Positions 1 through 5,078 of a stretch of 5,078 bases of DNA are shown piece after piece. Origin of the DNA: Deltaproteobacteria bacterium (lineage in GTDB: Bacteria > Desulfobacterota > UBA8473); NCBI GenBank assembly GCA_030623035.1, contig JAUXFK010000210.1:1-5078 (forward strand), written 5' to 3'. A program made the position numbers and the translations under genes. Positions within the stretch are counted from its first letter, which is position 1. Every line of letters begins with the position of its first letter. Under the pieces are notes generated by a model. That model did not search any database and had not been told where the DNA came from. It was given only the letters and a program-made list of their open reading frames with translations.

Positions 1-11
1 CAGAGATATCT

Positions 12-26
12 TTATAATCATTATAA
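12..26. repeat. 15-bp AT palindrome, possible operator
   Basis: TTATAAT and ATTATAA flank a single central C, so the two arms are perfect inverted repeats of 7 bp. The site is made only of A and T apart from the centre. It lies more than 300 bases ahead of the first gene start, far from the best promoter candidate. It could be a regulator binding site for a gene outside the window or chance in AT-rich DNA. Confidence 0.25.
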
Positions 27-268
27 GAAATGAGTCGCGTAACGAGACGTATGCATGCCCCTTTTTTAAAAATGGTTTTTCATTTCACACAATATAGTTA
101 GGGTGGAGTCAAAGTCAAGTGAAATCACCAAATGGAGCATAGAAGTTTTGTGTATTGAAAGAAGAGTATATGTTTCGCCAAATATCATCATGCTTTACAG
201 GAAAGAGAAAAGGGAGGATGAATTAGATGATCAGAAAATGAGATTCAAGCAAGCATATAAGCTTCAGC

Positions 269-296
269 TTGCAATTTTGAGATATGGTATGATAAT
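269..296 (+). promoter_or_regulatory. Candidate sigma-70 promoter of the CoA-transferase operon
   Basis: A -35-like TTGCAA (269-274, 4 of 6 consensus positions) is followed after 16 bases by GATAAT (291-296, 5 of 6). An overlapping extended -10 reading, TGGTATGAT (285-293), is also possible. Transcription would begin near 302-304 and give a leader of about 50 bases before the start at 354. This is a prediction by eye in AT-rich DNA, where such matches arise by chance. Confidence 0.4.
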
Positions 297-341
297 GTTT
301 TTAAAGCTGGAGTTTCACCCAAAAACATGCTCGTAGAAAAT

Positions 342-345
342 GGAG
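342..345 (+). promoter_or_regulatory. Ribosome binding site that sets the start at 354
   Basis: GGAG ends 8 bases before ATG 354, which is ideal spacing. The in-frame upstream ATG at 327 has its nearest GGAG (309-312) 14 bases away, which is too far. The family N-terminus (SPYRVLDLTDEKG) also begins shortly after Met 354, so no homologous sequence is lost by taking the later start. Confidence 0.7.
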
Positions 346-353
346 AATTCTTT

Positions 354-1607
354 ATGACTGAAAAAAACGAAAGGTCTTTGAGCCCCTATCGGGTTTTGGA
401 CCTCACGGATGAAAAAGGATTTCTCTGCGGAAGAATCTTTTCAGAACAGGGCGCTGATGTAATCAAGATCGAGCCACCAAACGGAGACCCTGCTCGAAAG
501 AAAGGCCCCTTCTATAACAACGAGCCAGACCCGGAAAAGAGCCTCTTTTGGTTCGCTTATAATGCAGGCAAAAAGGGTATCACCCTAGATATAAATTCTC
601 ATGAGGGGCAAGATATTTTTAGACGTCTGGTTAAAACTGCGGACTTTCTTTTGGAGTCTTTTACACCAGGATTTATGGAGACGCTGGGTCTTGGTTATAA
701 AGAGTTGGAGAAGATAAATCAACGTCTCATTATGACCTCTATCACTCCATTTGGGCAGACCGGACCGTATGCCCATTGGAAGGGGCCGGACATTGTACCA
801 TGGGCTCTGGGCGGCTATATGTGGATGAGCGGGGAACCGGGAAAGGCACCACTTCGCATCAGTCATCCACCCCAGGTATATCTTCATGCGAGTGCCATGG
901 CAACTGTAGGATCATTGATGGCGCTTCAATACAGAAATAGGACTGGAAAGGGGCAGTATATTGATTTATCTGCGCAGCAATGTCCGATCTGGATGTTGAC
1001 GCATACCTATTCCTACTGGGATATGCAGAAGGTCAATCTCAATAGACAGGGCGGATGGCGTCAGTTTGGTCATGTCCGCATAAAGACCCTTTGGCAATGT
1101 AAAGATGGCCATATTACATTCATGTTCTCAGGAGGGAGCATTGGTGCAAAAGGCCAAAGACGACTGGTGAAACTCATGGAGCAGGAGTGTATGGCGCCGG
1201 ATTGGCTAAGGGATCTCGATTGGGAAAACTTTGATGCCTTGAGTGCATCTGAAGAGATGTTAAGCCCCATAATCGAAAGCTTCGAGAATTTCTTTAAGAC
1301 CAAGACAAAGGCGGAACTGCTAAAAGAAGCCGTACATGGCGGTATTATGCTTGCCCCGGTAAATACGATAAGGGATGTTATGCAGGATCCTCATTTAAGG
1401 GCCAGGGATTTTTGGATTGAGGTAGAACATGAGAAACTGAACACAAGGATCACTTATCCTGGTGCGCCATGCAAAATGTCTGAGACTCCATGGACCATAA
1501 AGGGGCACGCCCCTTATATAGGAGAACATAACGAGGAAATATATGCAAAAGAGCTTGGTCTATCCAAAAATGAAATAAAAATGCTCAAAAAAACGGGGGT
1601 TATCTAA
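354..1607 (+). CDS. Class III (CaiB/BaiF) CoA-transferase, probable non-catalytic partner
   Basis: This 417-residue protein has the usual length and layout of cytoplasmic class III CoA-transferases, which move CoA between carboxylic acids. Family marks are PYRVLDLTDEKG (11-22) opening the Rossmann-type half, GADVIKIEPPNGDP (33-46), the ADFLLESFTPGFMETLGLGY segment (96-115), FGQTGPY (133-139), TGKGQYID (197-204) and the C-terminal IGEHNEE (389-395). The catalytic Asp of the family (Asp169 in formyl-CoA transferase) lies just before the helix leading to the LxALxxR segment. Hand alignment places Tyr176 (HPPQVYLH, 171-178) there. The loss of Asp is seen directly, and lack of activity on its own is inference. 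The gene ends 2 bases before a second, divergent CoA-transferase, so the two probably form a heteromer as in benzylsuccinate CoA-transferase BbsEF. The substrate cannot be told. An alternative start at 327 would add 9 residues but has a poor ribosome binding site. Confidence 0.9.
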   Translation: MTEKNERSLSPYRVLDLTDEKGFLCGRIFSEQGADVIKIEPPNGDPARKKGPFYNNEPDPEKSLFWFAYNAGKKGITLDINSHEGQDIFRRLVKTADFLLESFTPGFMETLGLGYKELEKINQRLIMTSITPFGQTGPYAHWKGPDIVPWALGGYMWMSGEPGKAPLRISHPPQVYLHASAMATVGSLMALQYRNRTGKGQYIDLSAQQCPIWMLTHTYSYWDMQKVNLNRQGGWRQFGHVRIKTLWQCKDGHITFMFSGGSIGAKGQRRLVKLMEQECMAPDWLRDLDWENFDALSASEEMLSPIIESFENFFKTKTKAELLKEAVHGGIMLAPVNTIRDVMQDPHLRARDFWIEVEHEKLNTRITYPGAPCKMSETPWTIKGHAPYIGEHNEEIYAKELGLSKNEIKMLKKTGVI

Positions 1608-1609
1608 AT

Positions 1610-2827
1610 ATGGAAGAGAATCGTCCTTTGGATGGATTGAATGTCCTGGATTTCACTTCAACTGTACTTGGCCCTACAGTTACCCGTTATCTTGGGGATC
1701 ATGGGGCAACTGTCATCAGGGTGGAGTCAATGGTTCACCCGGAGACCCTACGTTTGGCAACACCCTTTGTCGACGGTGTTCCCGATATCAATAAAAGTGG
1801 CTACTTCGCTGTTTACAATGCGAGCAAGCTTTCTATAACACTCAATATGCAAAAAACCAAGGCCAGAGCAATTGCCGGAAAGCTAGTAAAATGGGCTGAT
1901 ATTATCATTGAATCTTTTGTGCCTGGGGTCATGGACAAATGGGGGCTGAGTTACAAAGACGTAAGGAAGATCAAACCGAATATTATTATGGCTTCCACAT
2001 GTCTTCAGGGACAAAGCGGCCCATACTCATCCCACCGCGGATATGGTCAGATGGTATCTGCAATGGCCGGTTGGTTTGAACTTACCGGTTGGCCGGATGG
2101 AGAGCCTGTAGGACCATATTCAGCCTATACGGACTGGATTGATTGGAATTATCTTCTTATTTCTATACTGGCTGCTTTGGATTACAGAAGCCGCACTGGT
2201 AAAGGGCAGTATATAGATCAGTCACAATATGAAAGTGGTTTAAATTTCCTGGTTCCGGCGCTACTCGATTATGATGTGAATAAAAGGGTTGCTACTCGAA
2301 TAGGAAATAAAGACCCATACGCTGTCCCGCATGGTGCCTATCGTTGCCTCGGTGAGGACAGGTGGTGCGTTATCGCAGTTAGTAATAATGATGAATGGGT
2401 TTCTTTTTGCAAGGTCATCGGAGATCCGAAATGGAGTAAAGATCAAAGGTTTGCCACAATAAAAGCCAGGAAAGAAAACGAGGATGAGCTGAACCGCCTT
2501 GTGGAAGAATGGACGGTCAAACGTGATGCGAAAGTAATCATGAAAGAGATGCAGGAAGTGGGTGTTGCTGCTGCTGTAGTGCAAAACGCAGAGGATCTTT
2601 TCAAAGATCCACAGTTAAAGCACAGGAACCACTTTGTCGTTTTAGATCACAGAGAAATGGGTCCCCATAAAATAGGCACTGCTGTTTTTAAACTTTCAAA
2701 GTGCACGAATACGCCCAGATTTGCAGCCCCAGGATTAGGAGAGCATAACGAATACGTACTCAAGGAGATTCTAGGGATGTCTGATGACGATATTGCTGAT
2801 CTTGTAGTGGAAGGAGTCTTGGAGTAA
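1610..2827 (+). CDS. Class III (CaiB/BaiF) CoA-transferase, catalytic partner
   Basis: This 405-residue protein is full length for the CaiB/BaiF family, whose members pass CoA from a thioester donor to an acid through an aspartyl-CoA anhydride intermediate. Visible marks are LDGLNVLDFTSTVLGP (7-22), GATVIRVES (32-40), the ADIIIESFVPGVMDKWGLSY segment (96-115), QGQSGPY (133-139), TGKGQYID (196-203) and LGEHNE (376-381). SAYTDW (171-176) places Asp175 at the catalytic position, just before the YLLISILAALDYR helix, so this copy looks active. ATG follows the previous stop by 2 bases, and a G-run (1595-1599) inside the end of the upstream gene is the likely ribosome binding site, suggesting coupled translation. 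The two proteins share the fold but are clearly diverged, so they are not a recent duplication. BbsF-like, alkylsuccinate-type or other acid-specific enzymes are possible. Confidence 0.92.
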   Translation: MEENRPLDGLNVLDFTSTVLGPTVTRYLGDHGATVIRVESMVHPETLRLATPFVDGVPDINKSGYFAVYNASKLSITLNMQKTKARAIAGKLVKWADIIIESFVPGVMDKWGLSYKDVRKIKPNIIMASTCLQGQSGPYSSHRGYGQMVSAMAGWFELTGWPDGEPVGPYSAYTDWIDWNYLLISILAALDYRSRTGKGQYIDQSQYESGLNFLVPALLDYDVNKRVATRIGNKDPYAVPHGAYRCLGEDRWCVIAVSNNDEWVSFCKVIGDPKWSKDQRFATIKARKENEDELNRLVEEWTVKRDAKVIMKEMQEVGVAAAVVQNAEDLFKDPQLKHRNHFVVLDHREMGPHKIGTAVFKLSKCTNTPRFAAPGLGEHNEYVLKEILGMSDDDIADLVVEGVLE

Positions 2828-2867
2828 CCAGACTGTCTCTGTTATGGGGGGAAAAGTGGACACAAGG

Positions 2868-2898
2868 TAGATCGCCCCTTTTATACCGGGGCAATCTA
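2868..2898. terminator. Hairpin between convergent genes, likely bidirectional terminator
   Basis: TAGAT-c-GCCCC (2868-2878) pairs with GGGGC-a-ATCTA (2888-2898) around a 9-base loop, giving a stem of 5 + 5 pairs with one internal mismatch. It sits in the 86-base gap between the converging stops (2827 and 2914), where both transcripts need to end. Neither side has a clean T-run directly after the stem; the plus strand has only TTCC and then TTTTATTT at 2908-2915. It may therefore be a weak intrinsic terminator or an RNA 3'-end stabiliser. Confidence 0.55.
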
Positions 2899-2913
2899 TT
2901 CCAAGCGTTTTAT

Positions 2914-4467
2914 TTACATAGGGATATTACCGTGTTTCTTATAGGGACGGGTTTCACTCTTTGTGGATAATGCTTCCAGGGCCTTGATCAATTTCGGTCG
3001 TGACTCACTTGGAGTGATCACCGCATCAATATAACCTCTAGAAGCAGCAATATATGGGTTAGCAAAGAGATTGCGGTACTCTTCGACCTTCTCTTCTAAC
3101 TTAGCCTTTGGATCTTCTGCTTCTTTAATCTCTTTCCTGTGGATAATGTTTGCAGCGCCTTCAGCTCCCATTACTGCTATTTCTGCAGTTGGCCATGCAA
3201 ATACGCAATCCGCTCCCAGGTGTCTACTGCACATGGCAATATATGCTCCACCATAAGCTTTTCGCGTAATGAGTGTAAGTTTGGGGACAGTGGCTTCTGA
3301 ATAGCACCAGAGAAGTTTAGCCCCATGTCTTATAATCCCGCTCCATTCTTGTGAAGTCCCGGGCAGATATCCTGGCACATCTACGATGGTTAAAAGGGGT
3401 ATGTTGAACGCATCACAGAAACGAATAAACCGGGTTGCCTTATCTGAAGCGTTGACATCGAGACAACCTGCCATAAATCTGGGCTGATTTGCAATAATTC
3501 CGATTACCCTTCCGTTTAGTCGTGCGAAACAAGTAATCATATTTTTTGCATAGTGTCGATGGGGTTCAAAGAACTTTCCATCATCTACTATGGCTGTGAT
3601 TACGTCTTTTATATCATATACCTGTTTGGTACTTTCCGGGATTAACGTATCGAGCTTCGGCTCAATACGATTGAGATCGTCATTGGGTTCTATATATGGG
3701 GGGTCTTCTATGTTGTTTAAAGGGAGGTAACCCAGGAGTTCCTTTATCATTTCTATTGCTTCAGTATCATTTTCACAGGCAAAGTGGGCGACACCGCTCT
3801 TTGAATTCTGGGCCATTGCTCCACCTAAGTCTTCAGATGTAACTTCTTCACCTACGACTGTTTTTATAACATCAGGCCCGGTAATAAACATATAGCTGTT
3901 CTTTTTTGTCATAAATATCCAGTCCGTCATAGCAGGGGAATAGACTGCGCCTCCGGCTGTGGGCCCCATTATCGCTGATATTTGCGGGATAACCCCAGAT
4001 GCACAGGAATTACGAAAGAAGATTTCCCCATAACCGCCTAAAGCATCCACCCCTTCTTGAATGCGAGCGCCACCTGAATCATTGAATCCAACGATTGGCG
4101 CGCCTGCTTTCATTGCCATATCCATTATTTTGACTATCTTTTTCCCGTGGTATTCACCGAGCGTCCCTCCGGTTGAAGTAAAATCTTGGGAAAAAGCAAA
4201 AACCTTCCTGCCATTTACCGTTCCGTATCCAGTTACAACACCTTCAGCGGATATAACTTTATTTGCCATACCGAATTCTGTGCAGCGATGTCTGACAAAC
4301 ATATCTACTTCCTCAAAGCTTTCCGAATCAAAGAGTATATCCAGCCTTTCCCTTGCAGTAAGCTTTCCAGATTTATGCTGCTTTTCAACCCTTTTTTCAC
4401 CGCCCATTTCCTTTTCTTTGGCTATTTTTTCTTTTAGTTCTTTCAGCCTTTCTTCTACATAACTCAT
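2914..4467 (-). CDS. Acyl-CoA carboxylase/decarboxylase carboxyltransferase subunit (PccB/MmdA type)
   Basis: The complete 517-residue protein matches the usual length of propionyl-CoA carboxylase beta and methylmalonyl-CoA decarboxylase alpha subunits. These exchange a carboxyl group between carboxybiotin and an acyl-CoA in the cytoplasm. In order it shows a charged helical N-terminus (1-30), GKLTARERLDILFD (34-47), SQDFTSTGGTLGE (93-105), the first oxyanion loop SGGARIQEG (131-139), GPTAGGAVYSPA (168-179), the second-domain PRFMAGCLDVNASDKATRF (329-347), VDVPGYLPG (362-370), the second oxyanion loop YGGAYIAM (405-412), AWPTAEIAVMGAEGAANI (424-441) and the typical C-terminus KKHGNIPM. Ile410 falls where propionyl-CoA carboxylases often have a specificity Asp (D422 of Streptomyces PccB), a pattern I associate with MmdA-like or broader-range enzymes. 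AGGAG (4475-4479) lies 7 bases before the start. No biotin carrier or biotin carboxylase gene is in the window, so partners must be elsewhere, and the direction of the reaction is open. Confidence 0.93.
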   Translation of the reverse strand: MSYVEERLKELKEKIAKEKEMGGEKRVEKQHKSGKLTARERLDILFDSESFEEVDMFVRHRCTEFGMANKVISAEGVVTGYGTVNGRKVFAFSQDFTSTGGTLGEYHGKKIVKIMDMAMKAGAPIVGFNDSGGARIQEGVDALGGYGEIFFRNSCASGVIPQISAIMGPTAGGAVYSPAMTDWIFMTKKNSYMFITGPDVIKTVVGEEVTSEDLGGAMAQNSKSGVAHFACENDTEAIEMIKELLGYLPLNNIEDPPYIEPNDDLNRIEPKLDTLIPESTKQVYDIKDVITAIVDDGKFFEPHRHYAKNMITCFARLNGRVIGIIANQPRFMAGCLDVNASDKATRFIRFCDAFNIPLLTIVDVPGYLPGTSQEWSGIIRHGAKLLWCYSEATVPKLTLITRKAYGGAYIAMCSRHLGADCVFAWPTAEIAVMGAEGAANIIHRKEIKEAEDPKAKLEEKVEEYRNLFANPYIAASRGYIDAVITPSESRPKLIKALEALSTKSETRPYKKHGNIPM

Positions 4468-4573
4468 AAAACATCTCCTGTATCATGTTCATCAATACCT
4501 AATTAATAAAGAATTGCTGTTATCAAAGAATCCTTATCGCCTTTATATCGGATAAAAATGATTTATTTTAATT

Positions 4574-4593
4574 ATGAATCACTGTTCATTTTT
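4574..4593. promoter_or_regulatory. FadR-like (TetR-family) operator candidate
   Basis: The palindrome ATGAA-N6-TTCAT occupies 4574-4589. Read on the plus strand, 4574-4593 agrees with about 15 of the 19 specified positions of the box I recall for Bacillus FadR (WTGAATGAMTANTCATTCAW), a TetR-family repressor of fatty-acid degradation released by acyl-CoA. It covers the predicted transcription start of the carboxyltransferase gene, a classic place for repression. The consensus is from memory and the right arm is the weaker match. No regulator gene is in the window. Confidence 0.45.
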
Positions 4594-4597
4594 TGAA

Positions 4598-4626
4598 AAG
4601 TTAACATAATCGTATTTTAGTGTCAA
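4598..4626 (-). promoter_or_regulatory. Sigma-70 promoter of the carboxyltransferase gene
   Basis: On the minus strand a perfect -35 TTGACA (4626-4621) is followed after 17 bases by TAACTT (4603-4598). The -10 hexamer matches only 3 of 6, but an extended -10 TGT directly precedes it. Transcription would start near 4590, leaving a leader of about 120 bases before the start codon at 4467. The leader contains a loose inverted repeat (TTATC at 4534-4538, GATAA at 4551-4555) but no riboswitch that I recognise. Confidence 0.55.
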
Positions 4627-4639
4627 GAACTTTTGCTTT

Positions 4640-4659
4640 TTAACGGGCTGTTGCTCAAA
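4640..4659 (+). repeat. Left terminal inverted repeat
   Basis: TTAACGGGCTGTTGCTCAAA is the reverse complement of 4764-4783 apart from one base (G at 4650 where the other end implies A). Confidence 0.8.
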
Positions 4660-4691
4660 AAAACCTTTTAGCAGTCATCAAAAGGTTTTTT
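4658..4691. repeat. 12-bp perfect hairpin inside the mobile element, terminator-like
   Basis: AAAAAACCTTTT (4658-4669) pairs perfectly with AAAAGGTTTTTT (4680-4691) around a 10-base loop. The stem ends in a T-run on the plus strand and, because it is symmetric, also on the minus strand (where the run is TTTTTTT), so it has the outline of a bidirectional intrinsic terminator. Only two of the twelve pairs are G-C, which makes termination strength doubtful. It would shield the carboxyltransferase promoter from transcription arriving from the right. Confidence 0.4.
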
Positions 4692-4763
4692 GCTGAGTTT
4701 CGCCGCTCGAAGGCCCTGCGAAGAGTTGTAGTGTAAAAAAGTTTTGGACAAAACGAATTGGGA

Positions 4764-4783
4764 TTTGAGCAATAGCCCGTTAA
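4764..4783 (-). repeat. Right terminal inverted repeat
   Basis: TTTGAGCAATAGCCCGTTAA mirrors 4640-4659 with one mismatch. The match stops at the base inside each end, so the repeat is 20 bp counting the TTAA tetramers, or 16 bp if these are target-site duplications. Confidence 0.8.
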
Positions 4784-4939
4784 TGATTGATTTGAAGTGT
4801 TGATAATAAAATATAAGACTCGATTGAAATGGAGATTGAATTTCTTGTAACTGTTTAGCCGAATAATTATTTGGATGGTCTTTAACAAAACAACTCAAAT
4901 AGTGAGGAGAAAACAATTCAAATCATAAAATCTAGTTAG
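4784..4939. other. AT-rich spacer between two mobile-element pieces
   Basis: About 150 bases with no convincing reading frame, RNA gene or clear inverted repeat. A Shine-Dalgarno-like GAGGAG (4902-4907) is not followed by ATG, GTG or TTG at a normal distance, so it may mark a start that was lost. The short minus-strand frames here run through the neighbouring mobile element and are not protein-like. Confidence 0.4.
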
Positions 4940-5078
4940 TGTCCATCCATAAACGCTAATTGGGCCAAGCGAAGGATGTTTGGCGTTATGAATGCCAAGA
5001 ACAAAAAGGCTCGTAAAAAGCAATATTTGGATCTCCTCAAAGTTACTCGAAAGACAATTGGTTACGCAGAAAAGGCAG
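4940..5078 (+). pseudogene. 5'-truncated DDE transposase fragment, continues past the right edge
   Basis: The frame is open from just after TAG 4937-4939 to the window end. From about 4961 it reads WAKRRMFGVMNAKN (4961-5002), then KKARKKQYLDLLKVTRKTIG and YAEKA to the edge. I recognise this style from the middle of insertion-sequence transposases of about 450 residues (ISNCY-like DDE enzymes with a segment of the form RRAKRR-x-NAK-x-YRDLLKVT-x-TVGYA), where it lies well inside the protein. There is no ribosome binding site suited to the in-frame ATGs at 4976 or 4988, and no N-terminal domain upstream, so the 5' part appears lost. The break probably lies between 4940 and 4965. The family call rests on memory of its motifs. 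The rest of the gene lies outside the window and could carry further damage. Confidence 0.55.

Larger units (their letters stand above)
1..353. other. AT-rich upstream region without a convincing gene
   Basis: This stretch lies ahead of the CoA-transferase operon. No reading frame in it has protein-like composition together with a believable ribosome binding site. The longest frame (GTG at 103 to the stop at 334-336, 77 codons) has no Shine-Dalgarno at a usable distance, resembles nothing I recognise, and runs across the likely promoter. The region does hold a 15-bp palindrome (12-26), an imperfect palindrome (34-48), an isolated strong Shine-Dalgarno-like AGGGAGG (211-217) followed by a 4-codon frame, and a promoter candidate (269-296). 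I read it as the regulatory region of the operon, possibly with decayed DNA at its left end. Confidence 0.55.
4640..4783. mobile_element. 144-bp MITE-like element with 20-bp terminal inverted repeats
   Basis: The ends are inverted copies of each other with one mismatch in 20 bp, and both outermost tetramers are TTAA, which may be a target-site duplication around an element running from CGGGCTG to AGCCCG. The interior has no start-to-stop frame of its own and contains a 12-bp perfect hairpin plus two weaker ones (TTCGC 4699-4703 with GCGAA 4718-4722, and GTTTT 4741-4745 with AAAAC 4750-4754). Short length, lack of transposase and good ends fit a miniature element mobilised in trans, or an internally deleted insertion sequence. 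The terminus GGGCTGTTGC recalls several insertion-sequence families, but I cannot name the parent. It lies just upstream of the carboxyltransferase promoter, about 14 bases from the -35. Confidence 0.7.

Noticed and set aside
73..87. Sigma-54 (-24/-12) promoter
   Set aside because: The GG of TGG is present, but the GC expected 10 bases later reads CA, so the essential -12 element is missing.
30..101. 23-residue frame from ATG 30
   Set aside because: No Shine-Dalgarno and no recognisable protein features; chance frame.
248..272. Hairpin GCAAGC/GCTTGC in the leader as a terminator or riboswitch
   Set aside because: Only 6 pairs with a 12-base loop, no T-run and no known aptamer pattern.
103..336. 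77-codon plus-strand frame starting with GTG
   Set aside because: No ribosome binding site at usable distance, no recognisable motif, it overlaps the likely promoter, and it lies in AT-rich leader DNA.
327..353. Earlier ATG (327) as the start of the first CoA-transferase
   Set aside because: Its nearest GGAG is 14 bases away, whereas ATG 354 has GGAG at 8 bases and the family N-terminus begins just after it.
4061..4462. 133-codon plus-strand frame opposite the carboxyltransferase gene
   Set aside because: Antisense shadow of a strongly conserved gene, serine- and proline-rich from reading the complement; no independent start signal.
4655..4916. Two minus-strand frames of 77 and 82 codons
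   Set aside because: They read through the inverted-repeat element and AT-rich spacer, have low-complexity composition and lack start signals.
1..5078. CRISPR array, tRNA or rRNA gene
   Set aside because: No regularly spaced repeats and no tRNA-like or rRNA-like conserved segments seen on either strand.

Overview
The window looks like a piece of an anaerobic, acyl-CoA-metabolising bacterial chromosome of moderate, slightly AT-leaning base composition. The protein style suggests Desulfobacterota (sulfate reducers or syntrophs of the former Deltaproteobacteria): tandem class III CoA-transferases and a methylmalonyl-CoA decarboxylase/propionyl-CoA carboxylase-type carboxyltransferase. This assignment is an impression from the sequences, since no marker gene is present.

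Layout. Positions 1-353 are an AT-rich leader with no convincing gene. It holds a palindrome, a plausible sigma-70 promoter (269-296) and a Shine-Dalgarno that fixes the first start at 354. Two CaiB/BaiF-type CoA-transferase genes follow on the plus strand (354-1607 and 1610-2827), 2 bases apart and probably one operon. The second keeps the catalytic Asp (D175). By hand alignment the first has Tyr (Y176) at that place, so the pair may be a heteromer of one catalytic and one non-catalytic subunit. A hairpin (2868-2898) separates them from a convergent minus-strand gene (2914-4467) for a complete 517-residue carboxyltransferase. That gene has a good promoter with a perfect TTGACA, and a palindrome at the predicted transcription start that resembles the box of TetR-family FadR repressors of fatty-acid degradation.

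From 4640 to the right edge the DNA is mobile-element debris. A 144-bp non-coding MITE-like element has 20-bp terminal inverted repeats and TTAA at both ends. After about 150 bases of featureless AT-rich DNA comes a 5'-truncated reading frame resembling the interior of a DDE transposase, which runs off the window.

Working together. CoA-transferases move CoA from a donor thioester (often succinyl-CoA) to an organic acid, and carboxyltransferases of this type (de)carboxylate short or branched acyl-CoAs with a biotin carrier. A shared catabolic route that activates an acid and then handles a malonyl-type thioester is plausible but not shown here. The genes are convergent, and no biotin carrier, biotin carboxylase, mutase or membrane decarboxylase subunit lies in the window. 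I see no clearly new system; the most notable points are the asymmetric CoA-transferase pair and the FadR-like operator.
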